Assembly: GCF_000426485.1 (NCBI RefSeq)
Contig: NZ_AUFL01000010.1
Coordinates: forward strand, 124,001 to 188,000
Reading direction: 5' to 3'
Source: Indolivaga capnocytophagoides DSM 22835
Lineage (GTDB): Bacteria > Bacteroidota > Bacteroidia > Bacteroidales > Dysgonomonadaceae
DNA length: 64,000 nt
Below the pieces are notes generated by a model. It had not been told where the DNA came from, ran no database searches, and was given only the letters and a program-made list of their open reading frames with translations. This document shows, piece by piece, positions 1 through 9,197 of the stretch (positions are counted from its first letter, which is position 1; the number at the start of each line of letters is the position of its first letter). A program made the position numbers and the translations under genes.

Positions 1-679
1 TTATAGTAGGAACTAAAGCCAGCATTCCAGCCCACATCCACATGGATGGTGTGGTCAGCATCTGTAAATGGTTGGCCTCTGAGCTGAGGGAGTGTATAGC
101 AATTGTCAGCATACAGAAAAGAAGCACATAAAATGTGAGTTTCACCGATGACATGGTTAATGACGATTTGTTTACAATTATAATATAGACGGCATAGCTA
201 AGGGAAGATGTCATGACTAACAGTACACCGATAGAACTTAATGTACTGCCTCCCTCATTCTTGTAAAGGAGAGAAATTCCGGCTAGAGCAAAAAGAATCG
301 ATAAAGCGGTAGTGAGTGATACTTTCTCTTTAAAGACCATAGCCATTATTACTGCAACCATTACAGGGTATACAAATAATATAGTAGAAGCTATTCCTGC
401 ATCCATATAATGAAAACTAGTGAACAGGCTTAGCGATGATATTCCAAAAAGTATCCCTAAGCTGCTGATAATAAGTAATTCCTTCGGAGTTATCCTGAAA
501 GACTTTTTTTGAACGAGCATTAGTCCTCCGAGAATGATTGCAGCTAAGGAAAATCTGTAAAACAGAACGGAATTGGCATTTACCCCTTCTTTGTATAAGG
601 ATAGTGCTCCTAGTGGATTTGTTCCATAGCTTACCGCAGAAATAACGGCATATAGAGTTCCTTTCAGTTTTGAATTCAT
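1..679 (-). CDS. EamA/DMT-family drug/metabolite transporter, C-terminus cut by the window edge
   Basis: The frame opens with ATG at 677-679 (MNSKLKGTLYAVISAVSYG) and stays open to base 1, giving about 226 residues. They form a string of hydrophobic helices typical of an EamA half: a small-residue-rich first helix with SYGTNP, then a helix with MDAGIASTILFVYP, the usual end of the first EamA repeat, then the start of the second repeat (SSLSYAVYIIIVNKS). The family moves small metabolites across the inner membrane; the substrate cannot be read from sequence. It is the last gene before the window edge, downstream of a GH28 gene on the same strand, with a dispersed repeat between them. The family call is firm. 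Confidence 0.88.
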   Translation of the reverse strand, partial: MNSKLKGTLYAVISAVSYGTNPLGALSLYKEGVNANSVLFYRFSLAAIILGGLMLVQKKSFRITPKELLIISSLGILFGISSLSLFTSFHYMDAGIASTILFVYPVMVAVIMAMVFKEKVSLTTALSILFALAGISLLYKNEGGSTLSSIGVLLVMTSSLSYAVYIIIVNKSSLTMSSVKLTFYVLLFCMLTIAIHSLSSEANHLQMLTTPSMWMWAGMLALVPTI

Positions 680-760
680 GGAATACTTTTTGAAGTAAAA
701 TTACAGAAAAGCCCCGAATATCTATTCTCTGAAATAATAAGAAAAACAAATAAATAAGCA

Positions 761-849
761 ACAGAAAGTGTTTAATGTAGTATTCTAATATGATAACTTA
801 CTCTTGCTGTTATGCTTGCTAAGTCAATAAAACGGTCTGAGACCTTAAG
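761..849 (+). repeat. Dispersed palindrome-tipped intergenic unit, copy A
   Basis: It begins ACAGAAAGTGTTTAATG and ends at the palindrome GGTCTGAGACC (834-844), which lies about 14 nt beyond the stop codon of the GH28 gene. It aligns by eye with the units at 23431, 27109 and 63107. Confidence 0.75.
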
Positions 850-858
850 ACAATCTTC

Positions 859-2232
859 TTATTCATCATTTTTGCTTATTAATTTTCCATTGACTTCGAC
901 ATTCTCAAGTTTTAGATTAACCACGTTTTTCATTTGAGTTGCTTTCGGGGCATTCTTTACCTTTATATTCCGTAATGTTATGTCGTGTAATTTAGCTTCG
1001 GGAACCCCGTTTGCCATAATAGCGACACTATCTACTCTGTTGCACACAATGTTTTCGACTGTAATATTCCTGAATTGAGTGGGGTAGTTGCCCCCTCTGT
1101 ATCCATGATAATCGGTACGGAAGTTAACGACTCCCCACGAGCAAATGTCAGCTTCGATATTTCTCATGTACAGATTTTCGAAGAAGCCTCCTCTATCGAG
1201 ATTCGACTTAAAATATATGGCATTTCTACAGCTGTCTATTTTACAGTCTTCGATAAATATATTGCGTACTCCTCCCGACATCTCACTCCCGATAGTTATA
1301 GCCCAACGTGCAAAGTGGCAATTTCTGATGATCACATTTTCGGTTGCGCGTCCTATTTGCCAACCTTCCTGGTCTCTTCCCGATTTGATGGCTATTCCAT
1401 CATCTCCTACATTAAAATCGACATTTTCGATCAATACATTTGATGACGATTCGGGGTCACATCCATCATTGTTAAGATTATTACTGTCGATATATACATT
1501 TCGCACGATTACGTTATCACAATATACAGGATGGATAATCCAAAATGGAGAGTCGTATATTTTTAGATCTTCAACTAATACATTCTTGCAGCCGAAAAAT
1601 TGAATCATCCCGGGACGAAGATACCAACCTTCCCCGAAGACACGTTCATAGACCGGAATAGAGTCGTTGCCCATTTGGCGCAGTCTATCTGTTGCCGGAT
1701 CTTGTTTTTGCCGCCAGCTGTTAAATTCAACAGATCCATTGCCATCGATTTCTCCTTTACCTGTTAGTGCTACGTTTACTGACTGGTAGCTGTATATGAA
1801 TGGGCTGTAGTTATAACATTCGGTTCCTTCCCATTTAGTAAGTACCATCGGTAGATAATCTTTAGGGTTGGTCGAAAACTCTAATCTTGCACCTTCCTCG
1901 AGATGTAGGTTAACATTACTTTTCAGCATGATTGAGCCCTTCACTAAATAAGACCCCTTAGGAATCAGAACCTTTCCTCCTCCATTCGTATTACACGCAT
2001 TTATAGCGGTCATGATGGACGGCAAACTATTGAAGGTTGTATCGGACTTAGCGCCGTAATCAAGAATATTGAATACAGTGTCGGGGAATTGAGGAGGTGA
2101 TATGTTTCTCATTATATGAGGAACTATATCCCATCCTTCGGCAATGTCATTTGATTTTGTGTGTGTGCGAGAACAGAAAGTGATAAAGAAACATCCTGTT
2201 ATAATAATTAATGTAAAGAATAAGTTTTTCAT
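859..2232 (-). CDS. Glycoside hydrolase family 28 (polygalacturonase-type) lipoprotein
   Basis: A 457-residue protein with a short hydrophobic leader ending in ITGC (Cys14), so it is probably a lipoprotein. A right-handed beta-helix follows. GH28 signatures are visible: NNDGCDPES around residue 256, GDDGIAIKSG with the catalytic Asp pair at 277-278, and IGSEMSGG at 314-321. GH28 enzymes cleave galacturonan or rhamnogalacturonan backbones of pectin. The usual GHG histidine motif just before IGSEMSGG is replaced by ARWA (308-311), so linkage specificity or activity may differ. No SusC/SusD pair is nearby, so this is not an obvious polysaccharide utilization locus. The family is certain; the substrate is not. 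Confidence 0.92.
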   Translation of the reverse strand: MKNLFFTLIIITGCFFITFCSRTHTKSNDIAEGWDIVPHIMRNISPPQFPDTVFNILDYGAKSDTTFNSLPSIMTAINACNTNGGGKVLIPKGSYLVKGSIMLKSNVNLHLEEGARLEFSTNPKDYLPMVLTKWEGTECYNYSPFIYSYQSVNVALTGKGEIDGNGSVEFNSWRQKQDPATDRLRQMGNDSIPVYERVFGEGWYLRPGMIQFFGCKNVLVEDLKIYDSPFWIIHPVYCDNVIVRNVYIDSNNLNNDGCDPESSSNVLIENVDFNVGDDGIAIKSGRDQEGWQIGRATENVIIRNCHFARWAITIGSEMSGGVRNIFIEDCKIDSCRNAIYFKSNLDRGGFFENLYMRNIEADICSWGVVNFRTDYHGYRGGNYPTQFRNITVENIVCNRVDSVAIMANGVPEAKLHDITLRNIKVKNAPKATQMKNVVNLKLENVEVNGKLISKNDE

Positions 2233-2302
2233 GTTGTATTTTGAGTTAATAATTAATGTTTAATGGGAACAAAACAATAATATCTATTTTGTTGAATAAA
2301 CA

Positions 2303-2326
2303 CAAAAGGTAACAAAAGTTACTCGA
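2303..2326. repeat. GGTAAC/GTTAC intergenic repeat, copy 1
   Basis: AAAAGGTAACAAAAGTTACTCG lies in the spacer upstream of the GH28 gene. The motif TATAGATAAAAAT follows at about 2399-2411. The same two motifs recur together at 27.3-27.66 kb and 58.5-58.74 kb. Nothing else was seen in the 295-nt spacer 2233-2527. Confidence 0.6.
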
Positions 2327-2527
2327 AAACTACATCTTTTCAGTCGTATACTTTTCCAAGTTGAGATATTATTGTGAAATTTAAAGAACACTTTTGGTAT
2401 AGATAAAAATATAATGATATGCTAGAAGACTGATTATAAATCCTTTTTTGATTAGTCCACGGATGCCATATCCGAGTAGATGGAGGTTGCTTTCCACATC
2501 TTAAGTAGGCGATTCAAAATATTAGAT

Positions 2528-2932
2528 TTACCGATATAAACTCCAATCGATTTGACTCATTAGATAAAAAGAGAATATTAGATTTGCAAAAACAAATGCT
2601 ATAAATATATATACAGCTATATCATAGATAATCCTCTTTTTCCTACTTAGGTTGTCAAATTCTTTTATTATAGTTTTCCATTGATCACGAGACTGAAATA
2701 CTATATAGTTAAAAGCATAAACGAGACCTGTTACAATCCATATATATAAGTTATTATTTAGATGGATATATCGATTAACGAAAATTTTATAATAAACGAA
2801 GATAGATATAAGAAAGAGAAGCTCTAATATGGACAATACTATATTTGCTTTCATCTCTGTCTTGAAGACAAAGAATCCTGAGTTATAATACCTATATAAT
2901 CGATAATATAGATAATGATATGCTTTTTTCAA
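2528..2932 (-). CDS. Small membrane protein at the end of the RHS cassette (function unknown)
   Basis: 134 residues from a TTG start; the upstream frame closes 6 nt earlier, and the next Met is residue 27. The N-terminus MKKAYHYLYYRLYRYY followed by three or four hydrophobic helices resembles small membrane proteins often found beside RHS genes in Bacteroidota (recognised by eye). A charged stretch (SRDQWKTIIKEFDNLSRKKR) separates helices. It is the last gene of the cassette, after an RDD protein. An immunity or accessory role is only inferred from position. The start codon is uncertain. Confidence 0.7.
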   Translation of the reverse strand: MKKAYHYLYYRLYRYYNSGFFVFKTEMKANIVLSILELLFLISIFVYYKIFVNRYIHLNNNLYIWIVTGLVYAFNYIVFQSRDQWKTIIKEFDNLSRKKRIIYDIAVYIFIAFVFANLIFSFYLMSQIDWSLYR

Positions 2933-2990
2933 ATTTATTTAAATTAAATTCTTCTTCATAATTAAAGAGAGAAAGAAACCGGTTATCAAC

Positions 2991-3473
2991 TTAGATATAT
3001 AATAATCGGTATGATCTGGAATTGTACACAGTAAAGTATAGAATTAAGCTAATAATAACAGCAGTTATTATTATGAACAGTATACTTCTCGTTATTATAT
3101 TTCGGGTAACAAATCCAGAAGCACTTGTTTTCGTTACAACTTCTGTTTGAGCTATATAATCTCCAAATTTTCTCCCTGTGAATAATATAAGGAATAAATC
3201 AATCGGCCATAGAAATAAGAATATATTCCGAATACAACAGATTAATTTGGATGGTGTAGATTGTCCTTTCTTTTTAACAACTTTCAGTTTGAGGATTCTT
3301 TTACCTAAACTTTGTCCATCTAATATGTCTTTATTCAGAATTAAAGAAAATATCAAAGAAAAAACTATAATAATTGTCAGTGGGTGCTCGTCCATGAACA
3401 AGCTTATAATTGCACCAGGGAATAAGATAGATATAAGATCAATATAAAAAGCTACCAAACGTTTAATTTTCAT
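2991..3473 (-). CDS. RDD-family membrane protein
   Basis: 160 residues. The N-terminal helix KRLVAFYIDLI carries the Arg/Asp pair of the RDD fold. It is followed by GQSLGKRILKLKVV, the conserved amphipathic segment, and then RNIFLFLWPIDLFLILF with a second Asp. A last C-terminal helix ends near residue 150. RDD proteins are small inner-membrane proteins of mostly unknown role; some have been linked to ion transport. The gene starts 78 nt after the stop of the RHS gene, on the same strand and probably in the same transcript. Confidence 0.85.
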   Translation of the reverse strand: MKIKRLVAFYIDLISILFPGAIISLFMDEHPLTIIIVFSLIFSLILNKDILDGQSLGKRILKLKVVKKKGQSTPSKLICCIRNIFLFLWPIDLFLILFTGRKFGDYIAQTEVVTKTSASGFVTRNIITRSILFIIITAVIISLILYFTVYNSRSYRLLYI

Positions 3474-3550
3474 GAGAAATATAAAATAGATTAAATAATA
3501 AACACGTTATCTGTGTTCCGTAAATCGTTGTATCTAAAGTTCTGTTTTTT

Positions 3551-5506
3551 CTACTTCTCCCCGGATTCCTCTCCGAAAGACATGCCGAATGGATAATAGC
3601 TATTCCGCTGAATAACCGATCCCGAAGCATTCGCCACTATGCGGTTATTGCCTAAGTGGTCTTTGATGTAAAAATAATAAATTCCACCTTCGATATATCC
3701 GTTATCCGTAAGTATTTTGTTGAGTATTCCGTTTTCGTATATCTTGTTTCCAACATAGTCGGTCGTGTCCTTGTTTCGATAAGCCGCATCATTCGATGTT
3801 CCTGTTACGGGTTGTATCTGAAGAGTGGGATCAACTAAATGTATCACCTGCAGTTTAGCTCCGGTAGCTGTGTAAATATAGTAATTCTTTCCCTTGGCAG
3901 TTGCGTTATTGATCAGCATTTCCTGAGGCAGATTCAATGAGTTGAAAGAAACCGTCTGGCCTTTATTCAGATCATTGGTCATCGCGCCGTTCTTATTATA
4001 CGTATACTCTGCTGTGGTTACCTTACTGAAATCTTTAAAATCGGAACTGGTACTCAATGCTACATTAGGACCTGCATCCGTAATGTATTTTAACTGGTTG
4101 CCCGTTCCATCATAATTGAATGTGAGGTTATCAATTGTTCCGTATGTTCCTGCCGTAGTCAATCCTTCCCGTGTTAAGGTCTTGACATTGCCGTGACTGT
4201 CGTAAGTGTAAGTCGCCCCGAATTTACCATCGCCTGTATAAGTTGCAGATTTAAGACGGGAGATGTTGTCATATGCAAATACATACTTACGGGTCTTACT
4301 ATTCTGTGTCCATGTCTGAATACCTATATCTCCATTCATCTTATAGTCTAATGCTTCAACAAAAAGAGTATTGTTGATACTTTTTGTCCACGACCGTATA
4401 TTGTATGTATAATTGGTTGTCAGAGCGGATTGACTATTACCAACAGTAGTTTTCAACCGTCCCAACTCATCATATGTATTCTGTGCCAGAATAACTTCAC
4501 TGCCCGTATTCAGCTTATGTTTTGTTGTGAGTAATCGTCCTGCATGATCGTATTCGTATGCATATAATTCGGTTTGGGTAGTCGTCCCTTTGGTATGCAC
4601 ATGCTGTTTTTTTATCGGTTGACCTGTAAAATTATAGGCAATGTATTCTGTTTCTTTTCCTCCTAGATGATTGGTGCTTTGGGTCTGAATCAACTGCCCT
4701 TTCAGGTCATAATACATAGCTGTATAAAGCAATTTGTTTGTATTATTGAGCTGAGCGATGATTGTTCCTGTGAGCAGGGTTTTATTATTACCGTGCTGAG
4801 TTCCATATCCGGTTTGAGAAATAAAAGTCCAGTTTGGGAAACTATTAAGATTGATAAACTCATAATTATCATAATAATTAACTGTAAGTACCGTTGGCGT
4901 TGATAGCGTAATACCGCTTACTTCATATCCTTTGTAATTGTTCGTTGCCTTTTTCCAATCTGCTTTTATGACTGTTGACTGCAGAGGGCTTGTGCTATAA
5001 TCCAATGAATTCTTACAGATACCGCTAAGAACAACCCTACCCAGAGCATCGGGCACAGAGAACAGCCATTCGCTGTTTTGTCTTTGTTCGCCATCCTGAG
5101 TCAGGATCAAGCGGTCTGCTTTATCATATACATAATATACAGGTTCACATCCCGGAAGTTTTTTCCAGATACATAGGTTGCGGTCATTGAACTTATATTG
5201 ATAGGCTAATAAGTTGAGGGTGGCGGTATCGCTCTTTCCTGCGGCTAAAGGAGGCAGCACATAGCACAGATTACCATAATCATCGTAAACATAATAAGTA
5301 TCGAGATTTGCACCATCATTAATCTGGCGTGTCATTACAACCTGACCGAGCTTGTCTTTAAACTCGTAAGAGATGGCTCTGGTATTATCTGTCCGTTCGT
5401 CTTTGATTTGTGTGACATATAATTCTCCTGTCGGATAATTAGCACCTTTGGTCAAAGACGGAGCCTGACGGGTTCCTCCTACCGTGTACATTATACAGGC
5501 ATTCAT
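3551..5506 (-). CDS. RHS/YD-repeat protein, C-terminal reading frame of a frameshifted gene
   Basis: 651 residues of YD-type repeats (YYVYDDYGNLCYVLPP, YAYEYDHAGRLLTT, YTYDSHGNVKTL). It ends with the RHS-associated DHLGNNRIVANASG...YYPFGMSFG motif and stops six residues later (EESGEK). RHS proteins normally continue with a KELD...YDYGAR...GRF core and a variable tip, both absent here. ATG 5506 is internal: the same frame is open upstream to about 5586 (FGPGDAWANAPSETAYLTND), and the signal peptide belongs to the preceding frame at 5577-5828. The expected YFDGLGR segment of DUF6443-type proteins is also missing. The whole looks like a decayed RHS shell; toxin activity is unlikely from this copy. 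Confidence 0.8.
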   Translation of the reverse strand: MNACIMYTVGGTRQAPSLTKGANYPTGELYVTQIKDERTDNTRAISYEFKDKLGQVVMTRQINDGANLDTYYVYDDYGNLCYVLPPLAAGKSDTATLNLLAYQYKFNDRNLCIWKKLPGCEPVYYVYDKADRLILTQDGEQRQNSEWLFSVPDALGRVVLSGICKNSLDYSTSPLQSTVIKADWKKATNNYKGYEVSGITLSTPTVLTVNYYDNYEFINLNSFPNWTFISQTGYGTQHGNNKTLLTGTIIAQLNNTNKLLYTAMYYDLKGQLIQTQSTNHLGGKETEYIAYNFTGQPIKKQHVHTKGTTTQTELYAYEYDHAGRLLTTKHKLNTGSEVILAQNTYDELGRLKTTVGNSQSALTTNYTYNIRSWTKSINNTLFVEALDYKMNGDIGIQTWTQNSKTRKYVFAYDNISRLKSATYTGDGKFGATYTYDSHGNVKTLTREGLTTAGTYGTIDNLTFNYDGTGNQLKYITDAGPNVALSTSSDFKDFSKVTTAEYTYNKNGAMTNDLNKGQTVSFNSLNLPQEMLINNATAKGKNYYIYTATGAKLQVIHLVDPTLQIQPVTGTSNDAAYRNKDTTDYVGNKIYENGILNKILTDNGYIEGGIYYFYIKDHLGNNRIVANASGSVIQRNSYYPFGMSFGEESGEK

Positions 5507-5576
5507 GGTTTGGTCATTGGTGAGATAGGCTGTTTCGGAAGGAGCGTTCGCCCATGCGTCTCCCGGTCCGAATTGT

Positions 5577-5828
5577 TTAATGATCCGCTACAGCCGTTAC
5601 GTTTATATCCTGACCATTGAATGGATCACAGGTCGACGGCGACATTTTCAGAGTCAGGGTCTTCGTATTATCAGCCTTGAAAGAGAACTTGGGTTGAAGC
5701 GTTATCTTTGTACAGGCTGTGACACTGCCTCCATTGGGTATAGCTCCTTCTCCCAGATTCACTTCGCTTTGAGAATAAGCACAAAGGTTACACAACAAAC
5801 TCAGATAGAGTATTATGTATTTTGTCAT
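5577..5828 (-). pseudogene. Signal-peptide fragment of the second RHS gene, ended by a frameshift
   Basis: 83 residues: signal peptide MTKYIILYLSLLCNLCAYSQ, then a short region (SVTACTKITLQPKFSFKA) of the type found at the start of Bacteroidota DUF6443 RHS proteins, then stop TAA at 5577-5579. Directly over this stop another frame opens (KQFGPGDAWA) and runs into the 651-residue RHS frame. One inserted base near 5579 would turn ADH-stop into ADHYKQFG. This is therefore best read as the 5' piece of one broken gene, 3551-5828. A genuine short secreted protein cannot be excluded. It starts 10 nt after the upstream RHS stop. Confidence 0.6.
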
Positions 5829-5837
5829 CGTTTGTGT

Positions 5838-8800
5838 TTATTGGTTTTGATAGTGATAGTCGTAAGTATTAATCAGTTTGCCATTGGCATCTTTTACTTT
5901 GGATAACCTCCCGAATGAGTCGTATTCGTAAGTGGTGGTTGTTCCTCGAGGATCGGTCATAGAGGTCATCCCAACTAAGGGTTTGTAGGTATAGGTGGTG
6001 ATAAGAGCTTTAGGGAGAGTTTTTTGTAAATCTCCATCTTTTAGTTTTGTCTCATTAGGAATTGCCAGTTTTGATAATGCATCAATATTGATAACTCCAA
6101 AAAGTGTCTTAACTGCAGTCTCAACCTCAGAGTAAGTTGCATTCTTGATCTCTGCAATAGGGTATTGGCCATCATAGCTCCATAAATAGATTGAAATCAA
6201 TCCATCTTTACCTATAATACGTCCTATTTGACCATTGTTTGTATAATTACCTAAAGTATTCTCCAAAGAAAATTTATTTGAATAATTATTTAGATTAAGA
6301 TTATTCTCTGCTACTAGTTTATAATATTTATTAGGCAGTAATAATCCTAGAGTATCTATATAAGAAATCTTTCCGCCCCCGATTATCACGTTATCTTTCA
6401 AATCTATTGATTCAATAGGTTGATTGAGAATGTAATTGTTCTTCATTTTTAGACTTAAAGCATCAGTAAAATCAAATGGATATTTTAATATACTTTCTGT
6501 TACTGATTTCTTACTATCTGTGATTTTGGTACTATTATTTATAAAATAGGCAGGATCATATTTGTATTCTTTTATAACTGAGATCGAATCTTTATCAAAG
6601 TATTTTATATTAATTTCCTGAGTTAAATTGTATTTTTCAAATTCTCTTGGATAGAAAAATATATTAGGCAGCAGAGTATTAGTTTCACTTTCTATTAAGC
6701 TTTTCATCGGAAAGTTATACATCCGTAATCCTTTTGTAACAAATTGATGTTTGCCTAGTGTATATGTATATAAACTCCGTTCTTTTAACTGGTTATTACA
6801 ATCTCGAATTTGTTTTTCTATAAGAGTTCCATCTAATATATCATAAACACTTGGGACGCCCGGGACATACTTTGTATATAAATTTATCTGAGGACTTTCA
6901 CTTGTATTATGAAATTTTTGTATTGTATAACCATTTTTTTCTTTATCTTCTTTAACTATTGAATAGCCTACATGGTTTTTAGAGACGCTATATAAAGGAG
7001 AGGTTTGTCCTGTAAAATAATATGCTTCCTTAATTTTTCTGTATGTAGGAGAGCCATCCCCAGTCATTGAGTTGATAGATGTGGTCAAATAAGCAAGTCC
7101 GTAATGCATCGGATTGGCTTTTATAATTCCTGATGATTTCCCTGATTCATCAACGTACCCATACTCTGTGAGATTAACTGTCCCATTGGGTAGGATATTC
7201 TTAATGCTTTTGATTCGAATCCCATTGCCTTGTATTTCTTTGTCTTTATCTTTTTCATATACGAAAGGACTAGAATATGTCATAGAAAATGAAAAATATG
7301 AGTTGTTACGAATTTCATCATCTATATTCATATCATAAGAGAGTACAAGTCTATAGGTTCCATCTGATTCGACAGCGTTTATTTCATCAAAGGCCTCTCC
7401 ATTTGAGAGTTGCATATAAGTGAACTGTTTTGTGAAAATTCTGGCCGATTTCCATTTTGTATCCTCTAATTTTTGTAGATTAATTGATACATTAAATATC
7501 CAGTTTTCATAAGGGTTATTATCTAATGGGGGAGGACCCTGGAGGTACCAATAATATTTCTTGTTCTGAACTCCTTTTTCTATCGTAAATTGTTCACTAT
7601 TAATGGTTGCTTGCCCTCCATATTTAAGAGCTGTATCTAGTATAAATAAAACCGTGTCTTTTTTTTTTAAACTTAATCCATCAAGCCCAGGTGTGGATAG
7701 GAAGTTGTTTAATTCATATATAAATTCAGATCTTCCTCCAGTAGGATATGTTATTGAAGATAGTGTTCCAATTAGGGTTGTCTCAAGCAGAGAAGACTTG
7801 TCCCTTCCTGATAAATAATTATTATTACTAGAAGTATAGGTATTTGTTATGCCTGCAATTGTCTTAAACCCGGTATTTAGATTGGGTTCAGCACTTTTGT
7901 TATAATACCCCCACCAGTCAGTCGCAATAGATTGCTTAGATGGTATTTTCCCGGTTGCTCCTAAATTATAGTTTAGTATATATTTTTTTTGTTGATCGCC
8001 TGATTGCTCAGAAACTTCATTTAGTAACATTTTGCATGTTAGAGGTTTACCTGTTACTCCTAAATAAGAGTATGCTAGATTTATTTCTTTTACTAAATTT
8101 CCTGAATTATCCTTGAGTTGAATTTTATCGATCTTATTGGCTCCTATAATATCTAACCTTGCTGAGGACGAAAAATTTATAGATCCTTTATCAAAAAGTA
8201 TTTGACTAATACGAGGTTGTTCTATCTTAGAATATGAGTAAGAGTAGTAGCTAAAACTACTGCCTAAATCTTTAGGTAAATCAGGATCTGAATAAATTGA
8301 AGAAAATACTTCTTCGGCAAATGATATAGGAGTTTCAATTTCTTCAGTTTCATACTTAAATTCCACGATATTGTTTTTAGGCGATTTAATCTTTGATAAA
8401 TACCACGCAGTCATTACATACCTGCTGCCGTCTGTATAAAATAATGAGCTTTTAGGAATTGTTTCAGGATTTATATATACATTTAAATCTGTTCTAAAAT
8501 AAGCTTTAGATCTTTCTATTTGAGAGAATGTATATTCATATCCCTTAGAGTCATATAAAATCCATTCGTATTCGCTTGCTTTTTTTACAAATAAAAATTC
8601 ATTATGATTCTGAAAATAAAATTTTTGATCGGCACTCATAAGCATTTCTCCTGATTTATTACAGAAATTATAAAAATATGAGTCTGGTTCAGGATCCATT
8701 TCGCCTAAATAATACGATCTAAAACCTATAGCAGTAGGATCGAATAGCTTTTCTCTCCAAATCAATCCACTAAAATCGTCATCTGAAGGATCGTTTCCTG

Positions 8801-9197
8801 GGGGAAAAAATTCTCCCGGATGATCGTAAAATCCACCTCCGCCAAAATCATCTAACCCTTTTATATTCCGAACAATACATCCTCCTGCATTTAAAGTCCA
8901 TCCTAATCCGACAGAGCTGGCTTCTTGTGCAACTTTAACCCCTGTTGTGCGGTATGATAAACTAATAGGAATCACTTCTCCATCAAGATTTATATCGTAT
9001 ATCGGAACCGAAACAGAGATTGTTCCTGTATGTAGATCAACAGGTACCACTCCATATGCTCCTAATGCTGCAGCATTAGGGGATGTTGGAATAATGTTGA
9101 GGTTAGGAGTAACTCCATTATCTGCGTGTGAATAAAGTGTGATTAAACACAACAAGAACATTATACTTAAGGTATTTTTCGATATTCTCTTTGTCAT
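5838..9197 (-). CDS. Large secreted YD/RHS-shell protein (N-terminal partner of the RHS pair)
   Basis: 1119 residues. After a signal peptide (to about residue 25) comes the N-terminal module of Bacteroidota RHS shells: PNAAALGAYGVVPVDLHTG, then SVPIYDINLDGEVIPISLSY and VGLGWTLNAGG. A long beta-rich middle follows, and the end has one clear YD repeat (DPRGTTTTYEYDSFGRLSKV). RHS proteins build a hollow beta-shell that can enclose a C-terminal toxin; this one has no toxin tip and may pair with the downstream RHS gene. Its ATG overlaps the TGA of the upstream T9SS protein (ATGA at 9194-9197), showing translational coupling. The frame is intact. Confidence 0.88.
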   Translation of the reverse strand: MTKRISKNTLSIMFLLCLITLYSHADNGVTPNLNIIPTSPNAAALGAYGVVPVDLHTGTISVSVPIYDINLDGEVIPISLSYRTTGVKVAQEASSVGLGWTLNAGGCIVRNIKGLDDFGGGGFYDHPGEFFPPGNDPSDDDFSGLIWREKLFDPTAIGFRSYYLGEMDPEPDSYFYNFCNKSGEMLMSADQKFYFQNHNEFLFVKKASEYEWILYDSKGYEYTFSQIERSKAYFRTDLNVYINPETIPKSSLFYTDGSRYVMTAWYLSKIKSPKNNIVEFKYETEEIETPISFAEEVFSSIYSDPDLPKDLGSSFSYYSYSYSKIEQPRISQILFDKGSINFSSSARLDIIGANKIDKIQLKDNSGNLVKEINLAYSYLGVTGKPLTCKMLLNEVSEQSGDQQKKYILNYNLGATGKIPSKQSIATDWWGYYNKSAEPNLNTGFKTIAGITNTYTSSNNNYLSGRDKSSLLETTLIGTLSSITYPTGGRSEFIYELNNFLSTPGLDGLSLKKKDTVLFILDTALKYGGQATINSEQFTIEKGVQNKKYYWYLQGPPPLDNNPYENWIFNVSINLQKLEDTKWKSARIFTKQFTYMQLSNGEAFDEINAVESDGTYRLVLSYDMNIDDEIRNNSYFSFSMTYSSPFVYEKDKDKEIQGNGIRIKSIKNILPNGTVNLTEYGYVDESGKSSGIIKANPMHYGLAYLTTSINSMTGDGSPTYRKIKEAYYFTGQTSPLYSVSKNHVGYSIVKEDKEKNGYTIQKFHNTSESPQINLYTKYVPGVPSVYDILDGTLIEKQIRDCNNQLKERSLYTYTLGKHQFVTKGLRMYNFPMKSLIESETNTLLPNIFFYPREFEKYNLTQEINIKYFDKDSISVIKEYKYDPAYFINNSTKITDSKKSVTESILKYPFDFTDALSLKMKNNYILNQPIESIDLKDNVIIGGGKISYIDTLGLLLPNKYYKLVAENNLNLNNYSNKFSLENTLGNYTNNGQIGRIIGKDGLISIYLWSYDGQYPIAEIKNATYSEVETAVKTLFGVINIDALSKLAIPNETKLKDGDLQKTLPKALITTYTYKPLVGMTSMTDPRGTTTTYEYDSFGRLSKVKDANGKLINTYDYHYQNQ

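Noticed and set aside
417-761. Minus-strand 114-codon ORF
   Set aside because: It overlaps the EamA gene in another frame; the EamA frame shows clear membrane-transporter sequence and the ORF does not.
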